The translations under genes and the position numbers were made by a program. A DNA stretch of 64,000 bases, taken from Arthrobacter sp. 35W. GTDB lineage: Bacteria > Actinomycetota > Actinomycetes > Actinomycetales > Micrococcaceae. The notes beneath the pieces are model-generated. The model saw nothing but the letters and a program-made list of their open reading frames with translations. It was not told the DNA's origin and searched no databases. Numbering within the stretch: position 1 is the stretch's first letter; every line of letters starts with the position of its first letter. This document shows positions 1 to 8,957 of the stretch, in pieces. The stretch is from positions 496,001-560,000 of the forward strand of contig NZ_KI519455.1 of NCBI RefSeq assembly GCF_000482545.1, in the 5' to 3' direction.

Positions 1-1220
1 TCAAGGCCCTCGCCGATGCCCTCCACGGCGACGGCCCTGCCGTGCAGCTGCAGCCCGGCGCCACCCCCGGCGCCGATCCGGTGCTGACCCTGATCCCGCA
101 GGAGGAGCTCGCCCTGGGCTTCGGCGGTGCGCTGGACGGCGAGATCGCCGCCGTCGTCGCCACCTCCGGTTCCACGGGCACGCCCAAGCGCACCATGCTC
201 AGCGTTGATGCGCTGGCCGCATCATCCGTCGGCACGGCCATGGCGCTGGGCGGCGAGGGCCAGTGGCTGCTGGCCCTGCCCGTGCACTACGTCGCCGGCC
301 TGCAGGTGCTGGTCCGCTCGCTCTTCGCCGGTACCCGCCCCTGGGCCATGGATTTGTCCAACGGCTTCACTCCGGAGGCCTTCACCGAGGCCGCCGGGGA
401 ACTCACCGACAAGCTGCGCTACACCTCCCTGGTGCCCACACAGCTGGCCCGCCTGCTCGAGGATCCCTCTGTGGAGACCCTGTCCGCGCTGCGCCGCTTC
501 AACGCGGTGCTGCTGGGCGGTGCCCCGGCCAGCCGTGCGCTGCTGGATGCCGCCCGCGACGCCGGGGTGCGCGTGGTCACCACCTATGGCATGAGCGAGA
601 CCAGCGGCGGCTGTGTGTACGACGGCGTCCCGCTGGAGGGCGTGCAGGTTTCCGTCCGCGATGGCCGGGTCTGGCTGGGCGGGGATGTGGTGGCCGCCGG
701 CTACCTCAGCGCCCCGACGCTGACGGCCGCGTCGTTCACCGATGAAGACTCCCAGGACGGTCCGGTGCGCTGGTACCAGACGGGTGATCTCGGCCAGTTC
801 GACGCCGATGGCCGTCTGGACGTGCTGGGCCGCGCGGACGATGTGATCATCACCGGTGGGTTGAAGGTGGCGGCGCATGCCGTGGCCGAGGCCCTCACCG
901 CCCTGCCCGGCGTACGCGAGGCCTTCGTCGCCGGCGTCGAGGACACACAGTGGGGCCAGCGCGTTGCCGCGGCAGTGGTTCCGGACGGATCCACCGGCCC
1001 GCTCTCCGCAGCCGAAGTGAAGGCCGCTTTCAAGGAAGCCGTCAAGGCCGCCGCAACGGCCGCGATGGAGCCGCACACCGTCCCCAAGACCCTGCTGGTG
1101 CTGGACGAGCTGCCGCTGCTGGCCAGCGGCAAGCCGGACCGCAAGGCGCTGGCCGCCCTGCTGGCCGCAGGCGCCGCCGACAACGCAGAAACCACCTCCA
1201 ACCCCTCCGAAGGAGCATAG
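1..1220 (+). CDS. menE: o-succinylbenzoate-CoA ligase, 5' end cut by window edge
   Basis: ANL-superfamily adenylating enzyme that activates o-succinylbenzoate with CoA in menaquinone synthesis. The reading frame is open to the left edge (first full codon at base 3), so the true start lies outside; a GTG at 42 is internal. Visible motifs are the P-loop SGSTGTPK near the N-terminus, the GMSETSG core, YQTGDL followed by GRADD, and the C-terminal SGKPDRK that holds the catalytic lysine. The protein is compact for the family, and only a short N-terminal stretch is missing. It is followed by menA with a 2-nt gap, so the two menaquinone steps are probably cotranscribed. Confidence 0.93.
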   Translation, partial: KALADALHGDGPAVQLQPGATPGADPVLTLIPQEELALGFGGALDGEIAAVVATSGSTGTPKRTMLSVDALAASSVGTAMALGGEGQWLLALPVHYVAGLQVLVRSLFAGTRPWAMDLSNGFTPEAFTEAAGELTDKLRYTSLVPTQLARLLEDPSVETLSALRRFNAVLLGGAPASRALLDAARDAGVRVVTTYGMSETSGGCVYDGVPLEGVQVSVRDGRVWLGGDVVAAGYLSAPTLTAASFTDEDSQDGPVRWYQTGDLGQFDADGRLDVLGRADDVIITGGLKVAAHAVAEALTALPGVREAFVAGVEDTQWGQRVAAAVVPDGSTGPLSAAEVKAAFKEAVKAAATAAMEPHTVPKTLLVLDELPLLASGKPDRKALAALLAAGAADNAETTSNPSEGA

Positions 1221-1222
1221 GC

Positions 1223-2107
1223 GTGGCCACTGCCGGTCAATGGATCCAGGGGGCGCGCCTGCGCACCCTGCCGATCGCCATGGCACCCGTGGTCATCGGC
1301 TCCGCCGCCGCCTACGAGCTCGGTGGCTTCCACTGGGTGAACGCCCTGCTGGCCGCCGTCGTCGCCTTCTTCATGCAGGTGGGCGTGAACTACGCCAATG
1401 ACTATTCGGACGGCATCCGCGGCACCGATGAGGTGCGCGTGGGCCCGCTGCGGCTGGTGGGTTCGGGCGTCGCCACGCCGCGCTCGGTGAAGCTGGCCGC
1501 CTTCGGCTCCTTTGGCGTCGCGATGCTGGCTGGGCTGGCCCTGGTGGTGCTGACGCAGACCTGGTGGCTGCTGCTGGTGGGCGCCGGCTGCGTGCTGGCC
1601 GCCTGGGGCTACACCGGCGGCAAGAACCCCTACGGCTACATGGGGCTGGGGGACGTCTTCGTGTTCGTCTTCTTCGGCCCCGTGGCCACCCTGGGGACCA
1701 CGTACACCCAGGCCGGGCAGATCAGCGCCGCCGCCGTCGTCGGCTCCATCGGCACCGGGCTGATCGCCTGCGCGCTGCTGATGGCCAACAATGTCCGCGA
1801 CATCCCCACCGACACCGAGGTGGGCAAGCGCACCCTGGCCGTGCGGCTGGGCGACACCTGGGCGAGGCGCAGCTACGTGCTGATGCTGGCCCTGGCCATC
1901 GCCCTGGTGCTGGTGCTGGCACCCAGCATTCCCTGGATGCTGCTGGTGCTGCTGCTGATCCCGGCGTGCCTGATGCCCAGCTGGCTGGTCCTGAAGGGCA
2001 AGAAGCGCAAGAGCCTGATCCCGGTGCTCAAGCAGACGGGTCTGATCAATCTGGGCTATGCGGCATTGTTCGCCGCCGGCCTGGTGCTGAGCGTGGCCAC
2101 GCGCTGA
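1223..2107 (+). CDS. menA: 1,4-dihydroxy-2-naphthoate polyprenyltransferase
   Basis: UbiA-family integral membrane prenyltransferase that attaches the polyprenyl tail to dihydroxynaphthoate, giving demethylmenaquinone. The 294-residue protein has the Asp-rich motif NDYSDGIRGTD and a second motif NNVRDIPTD, with about eight hydrophobic helices. The GTG start at 1223 was chosen because AGGAG lies a few bases upstream and the protein begins just before the conserved RTLPIAMAPV helix. A longer reading frame from 950 only overlaps menE out of frame. It lies directly behind menE. Confidence 0.95.
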   Translation: MATAGQWIQGARLRTLPIAMAPVVIGSAAAYELGGFHWVNALLAAVVAFFMQVGVNYANDYSDGIRGTDEVRVGPLRLVGSGVATPRSVKLAAFGSFGVAMLAGLALVVLTQTWWLLLVGAGCVLAAWGYTGGKNPYGYMGLGDVFVFVFFGPVATLGTTYTQAGQISAAAVVGSIGTGLIACALLMANNVRDIPTDTEVGKRTLAVRLGDTWARRSYVLMLALAIALVLVLAPSIPWMLLVLLLIPACLMPSWLVLKGKKRKSLIPVLKQTGLINLGYAALFAAGLVLSVATR

Positions 2108-2115
2108 CCCGGCGT

Positions 2116-2769
2116 CTACAGCCGGCCCGGCGAGCCGCCCAGCCAGCCTTCAAAACGGGCGACGGCGGCTTCCGTGCCGTCGACGTCCACCAGGGCGGCC
2201 CTGCGCCGACCCGATGAGGCGAGCACCAGCTCCACCACGGGGCCGGTGACCACCACTGTGTCTTCGCCCCGGTGGGCCGCGAGGCGTCCGCCGCCGGGAA
2301 CCACCAGCACGACGCCCACGGGGCTCTTGCGGAAGGCTCTGCGGGCCAGGAACGGCACAGCGGACCACAATGCCTTCAGCTGCCCCTCGGGAAGGTCGCG
2401 TGGCTCGGCGGCGCCGGTTCCGCCGCGGCGCAGGTCCTCGTGGTGGATGGTGTATTCCACCACCTGGGCGGCATCGCCCAGCCAGGTGAAGGGATTGGCC
2501 CAGGACGTTCCGCCGGCAAAGCGCTGAAGGAGCGCCTCATAGCCCGCGGGGCTTTCGGCCCGCCCGCAGATCACACTCAGGTGGCGTTCGGTGCCCGGCT
2601 GGGGCCTGCGCAGGGCATCCGCCGCCCGCAGCAAGGGCGTATGCTCCCGCTGGACCAGGTGGGCCAGCAGCCGCCGGGTGTTCCAGCCGGTGCACAGCGT
2701 TGGCCCCTCGGGATCCGCCCGGCGGAAGGACTCCACCAATGCCGCGCGTTCCATTCCGCCCCATGCCAT
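2116..2769 (-). CDS. TIGR03085-type DinB-like metal-binding protein
   Basis: 217 residues resembling the actinobacterial TIGR03085 group of the DinB / mycothiol-dependent maleylpyruvate isomerase N-terminal fold. The pattern LCTGWNTRRLLAHLVQRE near residues 20-40 carries the expected first histidine, and a later HHEDLRR supplies the others; together these are the usual metal ligands. In such proteins the four-helix bundle binds a divalent metal; no substrate is established. The gene converges on menA with only 8 bp between stop codons. An internal ATG five codons in is an alternative start. Confidence 0.8.
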   Translation of the reverse strand: MAWGGMERAALVESFRRADPEGPTLCTGWNTRRLLAHLVQREHTPLLRAADALRRPQPGTERHLSVICGRAESPAGYEALLQRFAGGTSWANPFTWLGDAAQVVEYTIHHEDLRRGGTGAAEPRDLPEGQLKALWSAVPFLARRAFRKSPVGVVLVVPGGGRLAAHRGEDTVVVTGPVVELVLASSGRRRAALVDVDGTEAAVARFEGWLGGSPGRL

Positions 2770-2865
2770 GACGTGCCCCTGCCTCGTGCCACGATGCCGA
2801 CAGGGTTCAATCTACCCGTGTGGGAGGGCTCCGAGGCGCAGGGCGCGGGCGGGAGGGGTGCTGCC

Positions 2866-3273
2866 CTATTTGTCCAGGAACTCGCGCGGGACCTGCGCGG
2901 CCTCGGGCGCCGCCGTCGTCGAGCCTGCGGCAGTGGCGGCTGGAGCGGCCGGGGCGGCAGCATCGTCAGTGCGGGCGGCGTTGGAGGCCGCGATGGTGCC
3001 GGGGGCCTCGTCATCGGCGGTCAGGGCGTCCTCGGCCTCGGCGTCGGACAGCTCGGTGGCGGAGCGGATCGGCTTGGCATTGCCGGAGAACCGGTGGCGC
3101 AGCTGGTCCGAGGCGGCGTCGCGCTGCTTGCGGAAGAACAGGTAGCTGACGCAGAACGCGATGAGGGCCGCGAAGACCACGGACATGATGGAGCCGGCAC
3201 CCAGGAGCAGAAAAAGGACGAACAGCGGCACGAAGATTGCCGCGCGGATCAGGAAGTACTTGAAAAAGGCCAC
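2866..3273 (-). CDS. DUF4229 membrane protein
   Basis: 135 residues. Two closely spaced hydrophobic helices at about residues 5-25 and 28-47 are followed by the basic pair FFRKQRDAASDQLRHRF and then a charged, Ala-rich and probably disordered tail. This matches DUF4229, a small membrane family found near menaquinone and cytochrome genes in Micrococcales. Function is unknown. It is transcribed divergently from the PLDc_N-type gene 73 bp away. Confidence 0.8.
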   Translation of the reverse strand: MAFFKYFLIRAAIFVPLFVLFLLLGAGSIMSVVFAALIAFCVSYLFFRKQRDAASDQLRHRFSGNAKPIRSATELSDAEAEDALTADDEAPGTIAASNAARTDDAAAPAAPAATAAGSTTAAPEAAQVPREFLDK

Positions 3274-3346
3274 GGCCCCAGTTTACCGGGCCAAGCTGGG
3301 CGCCAGCCGATGGGGGCGCTGGAGGGCTCCGGCGATAGAATTAGGC

Positions 3347-3754
3347 ATGGTCCGCTACCTTCCGGTCATTGTGATTTTGGCCCTGTACATCTATTCGATC
3401 ATCGACTGTCTCCGCAGTGAGCCGGCCGATGTCCGCAGCATCTCCAAACCGCTGTGGATGGTGGTGATAGTCCTGCTGCCTGTGATCGGCTGGGTGCTCT
3501 GGTACTTCCTGGGCCGCCCCCAGTACGAAGAGGCCGCTTCGGCCCCGTCGTCGCGGATGGGACCGCTGAACGGCGGCCGTGGTCCGGGGCCCGTGGCGCC
3601 CGACGACGATCCCGAGTTCCTGCGCAATCTGGCCATCCGCCGGCACCAGCAGGAGGAGGCCGAGAAGCTGCGCAAGCTCAAGGAGGAGCTGGACGCCCGC
3701 GAGGCCCGCTTGAAGGACCAGCACCCGGACAACGGCGCCGCCCCCAAGAACTAA
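3347..3754 (+). CDS. PLDc_N-domain small membrane protein
   Basis: 135 residues. The N-terminal 55 residues hold two membrane segments with the PLDc_N signature: an initial YLPVIVILALYIYSIIDC helix, the S-K-P-L-W-M stretch, then PVIGWVLWYFLGRP. This module precedes phospholipase D domains in cardiolipin synthases but also occurs alone, as here. The C-terminal half is a charged, probably coiled segment (EEAEKLRKLKEELDAREARL). Start ATG at 3347. The gene ends just before a very long palindrome. Confidence 0.82.
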   Translation: MVRYLPVIVILALYIYSIIDCLRSEPADVRSISKPLWMVVIVLLPVIGWVLWYFLGRPQYEEAASAPSSRMGPLNGGRGPGPVAPDDDPEFLRNLAIRRHQQEEAEKLRKLKEELDAREARLKDQHPDNGAAPKN

Positions 3755-3755
3755 A

Positions 3756-3816
3756 AACTGTGCAACAGAAAACGCTTCAAACCCACCGGGTTTGAAGCGT
3801 TTTCTGTTGCACAGTT
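3756..3816. terminator. perfect 29-bp-arm palindrome between convergent genes
   Basis: Left arm 3756-3784, loop ACC 3785-3787, right arm 3788-3816. The arms are perfectly complementary over 29 bp. It sits between the stop codons of the PLDc_N gene (+) and ccsB (-), so it probably serves as a bidirectional terminator. On the minus strand the hairpin is followed by a run of five T. The outer arm AACTGTGCAACAG recurs as AACTGTGCGACAG in the palindrome at 40719-40780. Confidence 0.85.
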
Positions 3817-3830
3817 GCGTGGGGCGGTGT

Positions 3831-4943
3831 TTAGCCGCCGACGCCGGCGTAGGAGTGCAGGCCGGAGAAGTACATGTTCACGATGGTGAAGTTGAAGATC
3901 ACGCAGAGGTAGCCAACGATCGACAGCCAGGCGGCGCGGGTGCCGGTCCAGCCGCGGGTGGCGCGGGCGTGCAGGTATCCGGCGTAGACCACCCAGATGA
4001 CAAACGTCCACACTTCCTTGGTGTCCCAGCCCCAGAACCGGCCCCAGGCCTTTTCGGCCCAGATGGCGCCGAACATCAGGGTCAGCGTCCAGCCCACGAA
4101 GGCGATGGCGTTGATGCGGTAGGACATGTTTTCCAGGCTCAGCGCGGTGGGGACCAGACGCATGAACGGCAGCTTGTCAGCCTTGCCGCTCGCCAGGGAT
4201 TCCTCGCGGCGCGACTGGAACAGCTGCAGCGCGGACATCGCAAAGGTCAGCGTGAACAGTGCGGAGGACATCACGGCGATGGAGACGTGGATGACCAGCC
4301 AGTAGCTCTGCAGGGCCGGGACCAGGTGTCCGGCCGGGGTCCAGAAGGCCACGGAGGCGGCCACCAGCATCACCAGCACCAGCCCGATGACAAACGTGCC
4401 CAGGAAGCGCAGGTCGCGGCGGGTGAGGACGATCAGGAACACGACCGCCACGGCCAGGCCGCCGGTGGTGCAGAACTCGTACATATTGCCCCAAGGCACA
4501 CGGCTCACTGCCACACCGCGGGCGACGACGCCGGCGGCCAGGACCAGCGTGGCCAGCACCGTCAGCGCAACCGCCACGCGGGCTGCCACACGGCGTTCGG
4601 TGCCGTAGCGCATGGAATCGCCAGCCGTCTGGGCCTCGACGGCGTCGACCCCCGAACCGCCCACACCGGAGTGCAGCTTGCTGCTGGGGCGCTGTCCACG
4701 GCCCTCGGGGCCCTCCTGCGCGGACTCATCCAGTCCGGCGTCGTCCACCCCGGCACCGGCGCCCACGCGGGCCGGAACGCGGGCCGCGGAGGCCTGGGTG
4801 CTGGCCGCATAGACGGCCTTGGTGGTCTTGGAGTAGCTCACCAGATCCCAGGCAAAGGCAATGAAGGCCACTGCATAGGCCAGGGCGGCGAGGAACACGA
4901 ATCTCTCGCTGTACTGGGCCATGAGCTCATTGATTTCAGGCAT
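3831..4943 (-). CDS. ccsB: cytochrome c biogenesis protein CcsB/CcsA (haem handling)
   Basis: 370-residue polytopic protein of System II cytochrome c maturation, working with ResB to move haem across the membrane and ligate it to apocytochrome. The WWD-type haem motif is present as FWGWDTKEVW at residues 303-312, with a downstream conserved LHARATRGW. A hydrophilic Ala/Gly-rich insert of about 90 residues separates the first transmembrane helix from the rest. The ATG overlaps the resB stop codon (TAATG), so the two are translationally coupled. Last gene of the tlpA-ccdA-resB-ccsB operon. Confidence 0.95.
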   Translation of the reverse strand: MPEINELMAQYSERFVFLAALAYAVAFIAFAWDLVSYSKTTKAVYAASTQASAARVPARVGAGAGVDDAGLDESAQEGPEGRGQRPSSKLHSGVGGSGVDAVEAQTAGDSMRYGTERRVAARVAVALTVLATLVLAAGVVARGVAVSRVPWGNMYEFCTTGGLAVAVVFLIVLTRRDLRFLGTFVIGLVLVMLVAASVAFWTPAGHLVPALQSYWLVIHVSIAVMSSALFTLTFAMSALQLFQSRREESLASGKADKLPFMRLVPTALSLENMSYRINAIAFVGWTLTLMFGAIWAEKAWGRFWGWDTKEVWTFVIWVVYAGYLHARATRGWTGTRAAWLSIVGYLCVIFNFTIVNMYFSGLHSYAGVGG

Positions 4944-6658
4944 TACTGGTCCTTACTTGCAGTGGTGCTGCTCTGCGCAGCCGTGGAGGTAGTTGAGATG
5001 GTCCCCGTGCCATTGTCCGCTCCGGGCGTGCCCGGCACCAGCCACTTGGTCCGCAGTGCCTTGTCCAGCGCCTTGGACTCGGCGGCCAGGCGGTGGTCCT
5101 CGCCGCGGGCCAGCAGCCCGTATTCGACCATGGTCCGCCCGTCGGGGTGGTTGCCGGTGCGCACCCAGACGCGGCGCCGGTTGAAGAACAGCGAGGCCAT
5201 CAGGCCCAGCAGCGCCAGAACGCTGAAGACCAGCACCATGCCCTGGCCCGGGTCGTGGCGGATGTCCAGGGCAACGTAGCGCTTGAGGCCGTCGAAGCTG
5301 ATGCTGCCCTTGCCCTCGGGAAGGTCGTAGCTGCCGCCGGGCGCCAGGACGATGCCCTTGGTGGGCAAATCGCGGCCGTTGAGCTGGGAGAGCCCCTTGG
5401 TGTCGAGGGTGAAGACGTTCCGGGGCACGCCGTTGTCCAGGCCGAGGTCACCGTAGAACGAGTTCAGGTTCAGCTGGGGGTTGAACGGGTCCGGGTCGGA
5501 GCCAAAGGCAACGCCCTTGTCGTCGATCAATGCGGTGGGCAGGAAGAAACCGACGAAGCCGAGCTGGCTGGGCTGTGCGTCGGGTGCCTTGATGACGATC
5601 AGGGAGGTGTAGGCGCCGTCGGTGGGAACGGAGACCACCGGACCCTGGAAGGCGATGTTGCCGGCGCCGTCCTTGACCGTCACCACCGGGGCGTAGCCAT
5701 TGCCCACCAGGTAGAGGTTGGTGCCGCCCAAGGAGACGGGATCGTTCACCTTCAGCGTCTGGGTCTGGGCCGGGGCCGACGGCGAATCCTTGGTGGTCAG
5801 CGTCGCGTTGAAGTCCAGCGGCTGGCCGTAGTGGGCCGTGGATTCGCGGTCGAAGGTGACGGCGAACTTGTCCAGCTGCACCGAGAATGGGGACAGCTGG
5901 GTGGAATCGAAGTTGGCCCCGGGGGTGAAGGTGTCATAGCCCACCAGGGTGTTGACGAACGTCTCGCCCTCCACCAGCACCCGCTGGCCGCTGTAGCCGA
6001 ACAGGCCGCTCACGGCCACTGCCACCAGCACGCCGATCAGGGAGGTGTGGAACACCAGGTTGCCGACCTCCTTGAGGAAGCCGCGCTCGGCACCCACCGA
6101 GGGGCGGGCGCCGTCGGCGTCGCGGACCTCCACGCGGTAGCCGCGGGATTTCAGCACGGCAGCGGCGTCGCGCACGGCGGTTTGGGCGTCGATTCCGGAG
6201 TCGGACGGGATCTCCACGGTGCCGTACTCCGGCAGCCGCGAGAGCCGCTTGGGCGTGCGCGGCGGCGCGGACTTGATGGCCTTGAAGTGGATCTTGGCGC
6301 GCGGAACCACGCAGCCGATCAGCGAGGTAAACAGCAGCAGGTAGATGGCCGCGAACCACGGGGACGAGTAGACGTCAAAGAGCTTGAACCAGTCCAGAAT
6401 GGGACCGGTGGTGGGGTTGTCCGCCAGGTAGGTGGTGACATTGGAGGGGTTGGACGAGCGCTGCGGGAACAGCGAGCCGGGCACCGCTGCCACGGCGAGC
6501 AGGAGCAGCAGGAACAGCGCCGAGCGCATGCTCGTCAGCTGCCGCCAGGCCCAGCGCAGGCTGCCGAGAAAGCCCAGCTTGGGCAGCACGACGTCGTCGG
6601 TGTCTGCGGCGGGGGTGTCGCTGTTTTTCTCCACTGGGGAGGACCCGTTCTTTCTCAT
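4943..6658 (-). CDS. resB: cytochrome c biogenesis protein ResB
   Basis: 571 residues, normal for actinobacterial ResB. Three membrane helices in the N-terminal 220 residues (including the LRWAWRQLTSMRSALFLLL start), a large extracytoplasmic beta-rich domain, and a final helix near residues 480-500 followed by FFNRRRVWVR. It forms the haem delivery and ligation complex with CcsB. It overlaps both neighbours by a single shared base (TGATG with ccdA, TAATG with ccsB). The short Ser/Thr-rich C-terminus is probably disordered. Confidence 0.95.
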   Translation of the reverse strand: MRKNGSSPVEKNSDTPAADTDDVVLPKLGFLGSLRWAWRQLTSMRSALFLLLLLAVAAVPGSLFPQRSSNPSNVTTYLADNPTTGPILDWFKLFDVYSSPWFAAIYLLLFTSLIGCVVPRAKIHFKAIKSAPPRTPKRLSRLPEYGTVEIPSDSGIDAQTAVRDAAAVLKSRGYRVEVRDADGARPSVGAERGFLKEVGNLVFHTSLIGVLVAVAVSGLFGYSGQRVLVEGETFVNTLVGYDTFTPGANFDSTQLSPFSVQLDKFAVTFDRESTAHYGQPLDFNATLTTKDSPSAPAQTQTLKVNDPVSLGGTNLYLVGNGYAPVVTVKDGAGNIAFQGPVVSVPTDGAYTSLIVIKAPDAQPSQLGFVGFFLPTALIDDKGVAFGSDPDPFNPQLNLNSFYGDLGLDNGVPRNVFTLDTKGLSQLNGRDLPTKGIVLAPGGSYDLPEGKGSISFDGLKRYVALDIRHDPGQGMVLVFSVLALLGLMASLFFNRRRVWVRTGNHPDGRTMVEYGLLARGEDHRLAAESKALDKALRTKWLVPGTPGADNGTGTISTTSTAAQSSTTASKDQ

Positions 6659-7413
6659 CAGATTGGAAGTCTCACTTCATTGGCGAACCAGTTCTGCAGT
6701 TCATTGATCCAGGTGCCCCACAGCCCGCTGACCATCAGCAGGCCCAGCACGATCAGCATGCCGCCGCCAAACCACTGCAGCGCCCGGCGGTGGCTGCGGA
6801 AGAAGGCCAGGGCGCCCAGACCGCGCCGCACGCCCAGGGCGATCAGCAGGAAGGGCAGGCCCAGGCCGAGGCAGTAGACAAAGGTCAGCACGGCGCCCTT
6901 GGCCGCGCTGGAGCCGTCGGAGAACGCAAGCGCCTGCACGGCACCGAGCGTCGGGCCGGTGCACGGCGCCCAGCCCAGGCCGAAGGTGATGCCCAGCACC
7001 GGGGCGCCCCAGAGCCCGGCCGGCGGCTTCGCATGGACCTTGGCCTCGCTTTGGAACCAGCTCATGCCGCCGAGGAAGATGATGCCCAGGATGATGACGA
7101 CGACGCCGAGCAGCTGGGTGACCCAGGCGGCGTCGGGCCCCTTGAGCCAGGCACCCAGCTGGCCGAACACGGCACCGATCAGCATGAACACCAGGGAGAA
7201 GCCCAGGACAAACAGCCCAATGCCCGCCAGCATCCGCCCGCGGCGCTGCTTCTGCAGGTCCACGCCTGTCAGCCCGCTGACGTAGCCCAGATAGCCCGGA
7301 ACCAAAGGCAGCACGCACGGCGACAGGAAGGACACCAGCCCGGCCAGCAGGGCCACGGGCATGGCCAGCAGCATGGAGCCGCTGAGCACTGTTTCGGCGA
7401 AGGGATTGTTCAC
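6658..7413 (-). CDS. ccdA: thiol-disulfide electron carrier CcdA
   Basis: 251 residues, DsbD transmembrane-domain family, six helices. Two cysteine sites typical of CcdA are visible: SFLSPCVLPLVPGYL in the first helix and GWAPCTGPTLGAV in the fourth. It passes electrons from cytoplasmic thioredoxin to the external thioredoxin-like protein encoded just upstream, keeping apocytochrome cysteines reduced. It overlaps resB by one base. Confidence 0.95.
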   Translation of the reverse strand: MNNPFAETVLSGSMLLAMPVALLAGLVSFLSPCVLPLVPGYLGYVSGLTGVDLQKQRRGRMLAGIGLFVLGFSLVFMLIGAVFGQLGAWLKGPDAAWVTQLLGVVVIILGIIFLGGMSWFQSEAKVHAKPPAGLWGAPVLGITFGLGWAPCTGPTLGAVQALAFSDGSSAAKGAVLTFVYCLGLGLPFLLIALGVRRGLGALAFFRSHRRALQWFGGGMLIVLGLLMVSGLWGTWINELQNWFANEVRLPI

Positions 7414-7429
7414 TGGGTGGGTGCGTCCG

Positions 7430-8029
7430 CTAGTTTTCGGCCAGGGCGCTGGTGATGAGCGCCTTGAGGGTGCCCTTGTCCGCCAGGCCCAGGATGCGGG
7501 CGCTGACGCGGCCCTTCTTGTCCAGCACCAGCGTGGTGGGCACGGCGGCCGGCGGAACGTACTTGGTCAGGGCCAGCAGCACGCCGCCGTCCTTGTCGGC
7601 CATCGACGGGTACGTCAGGCCAAAGTTGCGCTCGAAGGCCTCCGCGGTGGCGGCCTCGTCGCGGATGTTGACGCCGTAGAACTTCGCGCCCTGCGGGGTG
7701 AATTCCTCGTGGAGGGCCTGCAGGTCCGGCGCCTCGACCCGGCACGGGGCGCAGGCCGCGTACCAAAAGTTCAGCACTGTGACCCCGCCCGGCAGGTCCG
7801 CGGACGCCACGGTGGTGCCGTCAAAGAGCGTGCCGGAGAACTGCACCGGCTCCTTGCGGTCGGCCGCGCCGTATTCCGTGACGGAGCCGTCACCGGCGAT
7901 GTAGTTCTTGTTGTCGCCCGCATTGGCCTGCTGCGCCAGCGGATCCTTCGCGGTGCATGCGGAAAGGGCCAGTGCCGCCAGGGCGCCGGAGGCGGCCAGC
8001 AGGGACCGACGGGTGATTTGGTTTCTCAC
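7430..8029 (-). CDS. TlpA/ResA-type thioredoxin lipoprotein
   Basis: 199 residues. The signal region begins MRNQITRRSLL (twin-arginine-like) and ends in the lipobox LSAC with Cys25, predicting a membrane-anchored extracytoplasmic protein. The thioredoxin-like fold carries the redox site CAPC at residues 93-96 and a later cis-proline segment (VPPAAVPTTLVLD). It is the likely partner of CcdA for reducing apocytochrome c. First gene of the operon; ccdA follows after 16 bp. Confidence 0.92.
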   Translation of the reverse strand: MRNQITRRSLLAASGALAALALSACTAKDPLAQQANAGDNKNYIAGDGSVTEYGAADRKEPVQFSGTLFDGTTVASADLPGGVTVLNFWYAACAPCRVEAPDLQALHEEFTPQGAKFYGVNIRDEAATAEAFERNFGLTYPSMADKDGGVLLALTKYVPPAAVPTTLVLDKKGRVSARILGLADKGTLKALITSALAEN

Positions 8030-8110
8030 TTAAAGCATCCACATCTGAAACGGGGGCATTCTTCTACAAGGTGTCGAAAACTAAAGTGTCTCGCATCCGG
8101 GTGCACTTTC

Positions 8111-8773
8111 TCAAGCCCCGGGCGTGGTGGCGGCGCCGGGCAGCAGCACGGCGGCCGGCTCGCTGTAGCTGACCTCGACGACGTCGTCGCCCTCAAAGAC
8201 CAGCGTGGTCAGCGAGGCGAGGGTGCATTCACGGTGGCGGGGATCATGCCAGAGCCGCTTGCCTTCCGCGCGACGGCGGGTGGCCCAGATGGGCAGCTGG
8301 TGGCTGACCAGCACGGCCTCGGCGCCGTCACCGCCCAGTTCAAGGGCCCGGCGGCCGGCGTCGCGCGCGGCCTCCATCATGCGGTCCGCCTGGCGGGCGT
8401 AGGGCTCGCCCCACGAGGGGCGAAGCGGGTTGAGGAAGTACTTCCAGTGCCGCGGCTTGCGCAGCTCGGCCTTGGAGACCTTCAGCCCCTCGAAGTGGTT
8501 CTCCGCCTCGATGATCCGCGGATCGGTGCTGATCTCCAGGCCCAGGGCCGCCGCGGTGGGCTGCGCCGTTTCCTGCGCACGGGTCAGCGGCGAGGCCACC
8601 AGGTGGACCAGCTTGGCGCCACCGGCGGCACGCTCGGCCAGGTGGTCCGCCACCAGATCAGCCATGGCGCGGCCACGGTCTGAGAGGTGGAATTCAGGGA
8701 GCCGGCCGTACAGGACGCCGTCGGGGTTGAATACCTCACCATGGCGCAGCAAATGAACTAGGACTCGGGGCAT
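8111..8773 (-). CDS. histidine phosphatase family protein
   Basis: 220 residues from the ATG at 8773. The catalytic RHGE (HLLRHGEVFNP) lies 10 residues in, with the later conserved SPLTRAQETA and SHQLPIW. These place it in the phosphoglycerate-mutase-like phosphatase clade; the physiological substrate cannot be told from sequence. A TTG at 8845 would add 24 residues with no family similarity, so I chose the ATG. It is transcribed toward the tlpA-like operon with an 81-bp gap. A role in cytochrome maturation is not implied. Confidence 0.86.
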   Translation of the reverse strand: MPRVLVHLLRHGEVFNPDGVLYGRLPEFHLSDRGRAMADLVADHLAERAAGGAKLVHLVASPLTRAQETAQPTAAALGLEISTDPRIIEAENHFEGLKVSKAELRKPRHWKYFLNPLRPSWGEPYARQADRMMEAARDAGRRALELGGDGAEAVLVSHQLPIWATRRRAEGKRLWHDPRHRECTLASLTTLVFEGDDVVEVSYSEPAAVLLPGAATTPGA

Positions 8774-8957
8774 GGAACCAAGTTTCTCAAAGTTACGCAG
8801 CAAGCGGTTAATCAGGGAACTCCCAGCCTGGGTGGATACTTTCAAAAAAGTTTTCCGGGAGCGGGAATATTAGATGCAAACGCATGCTTATACCCCGTGA
8901 AGGTCGACGAACAGCCGTCCTGAAACCATTGATGAACCCTATTCAACAGGAGCAAAC

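Noticed and set aside
5093-6877. 594-codon open frame antisense to resB
   Set aside because: Composition is dominated by Gly, Gln, His and Val as expected from reverse-reading a coding strand; resB and ccdA on the other strand are unambiguous.
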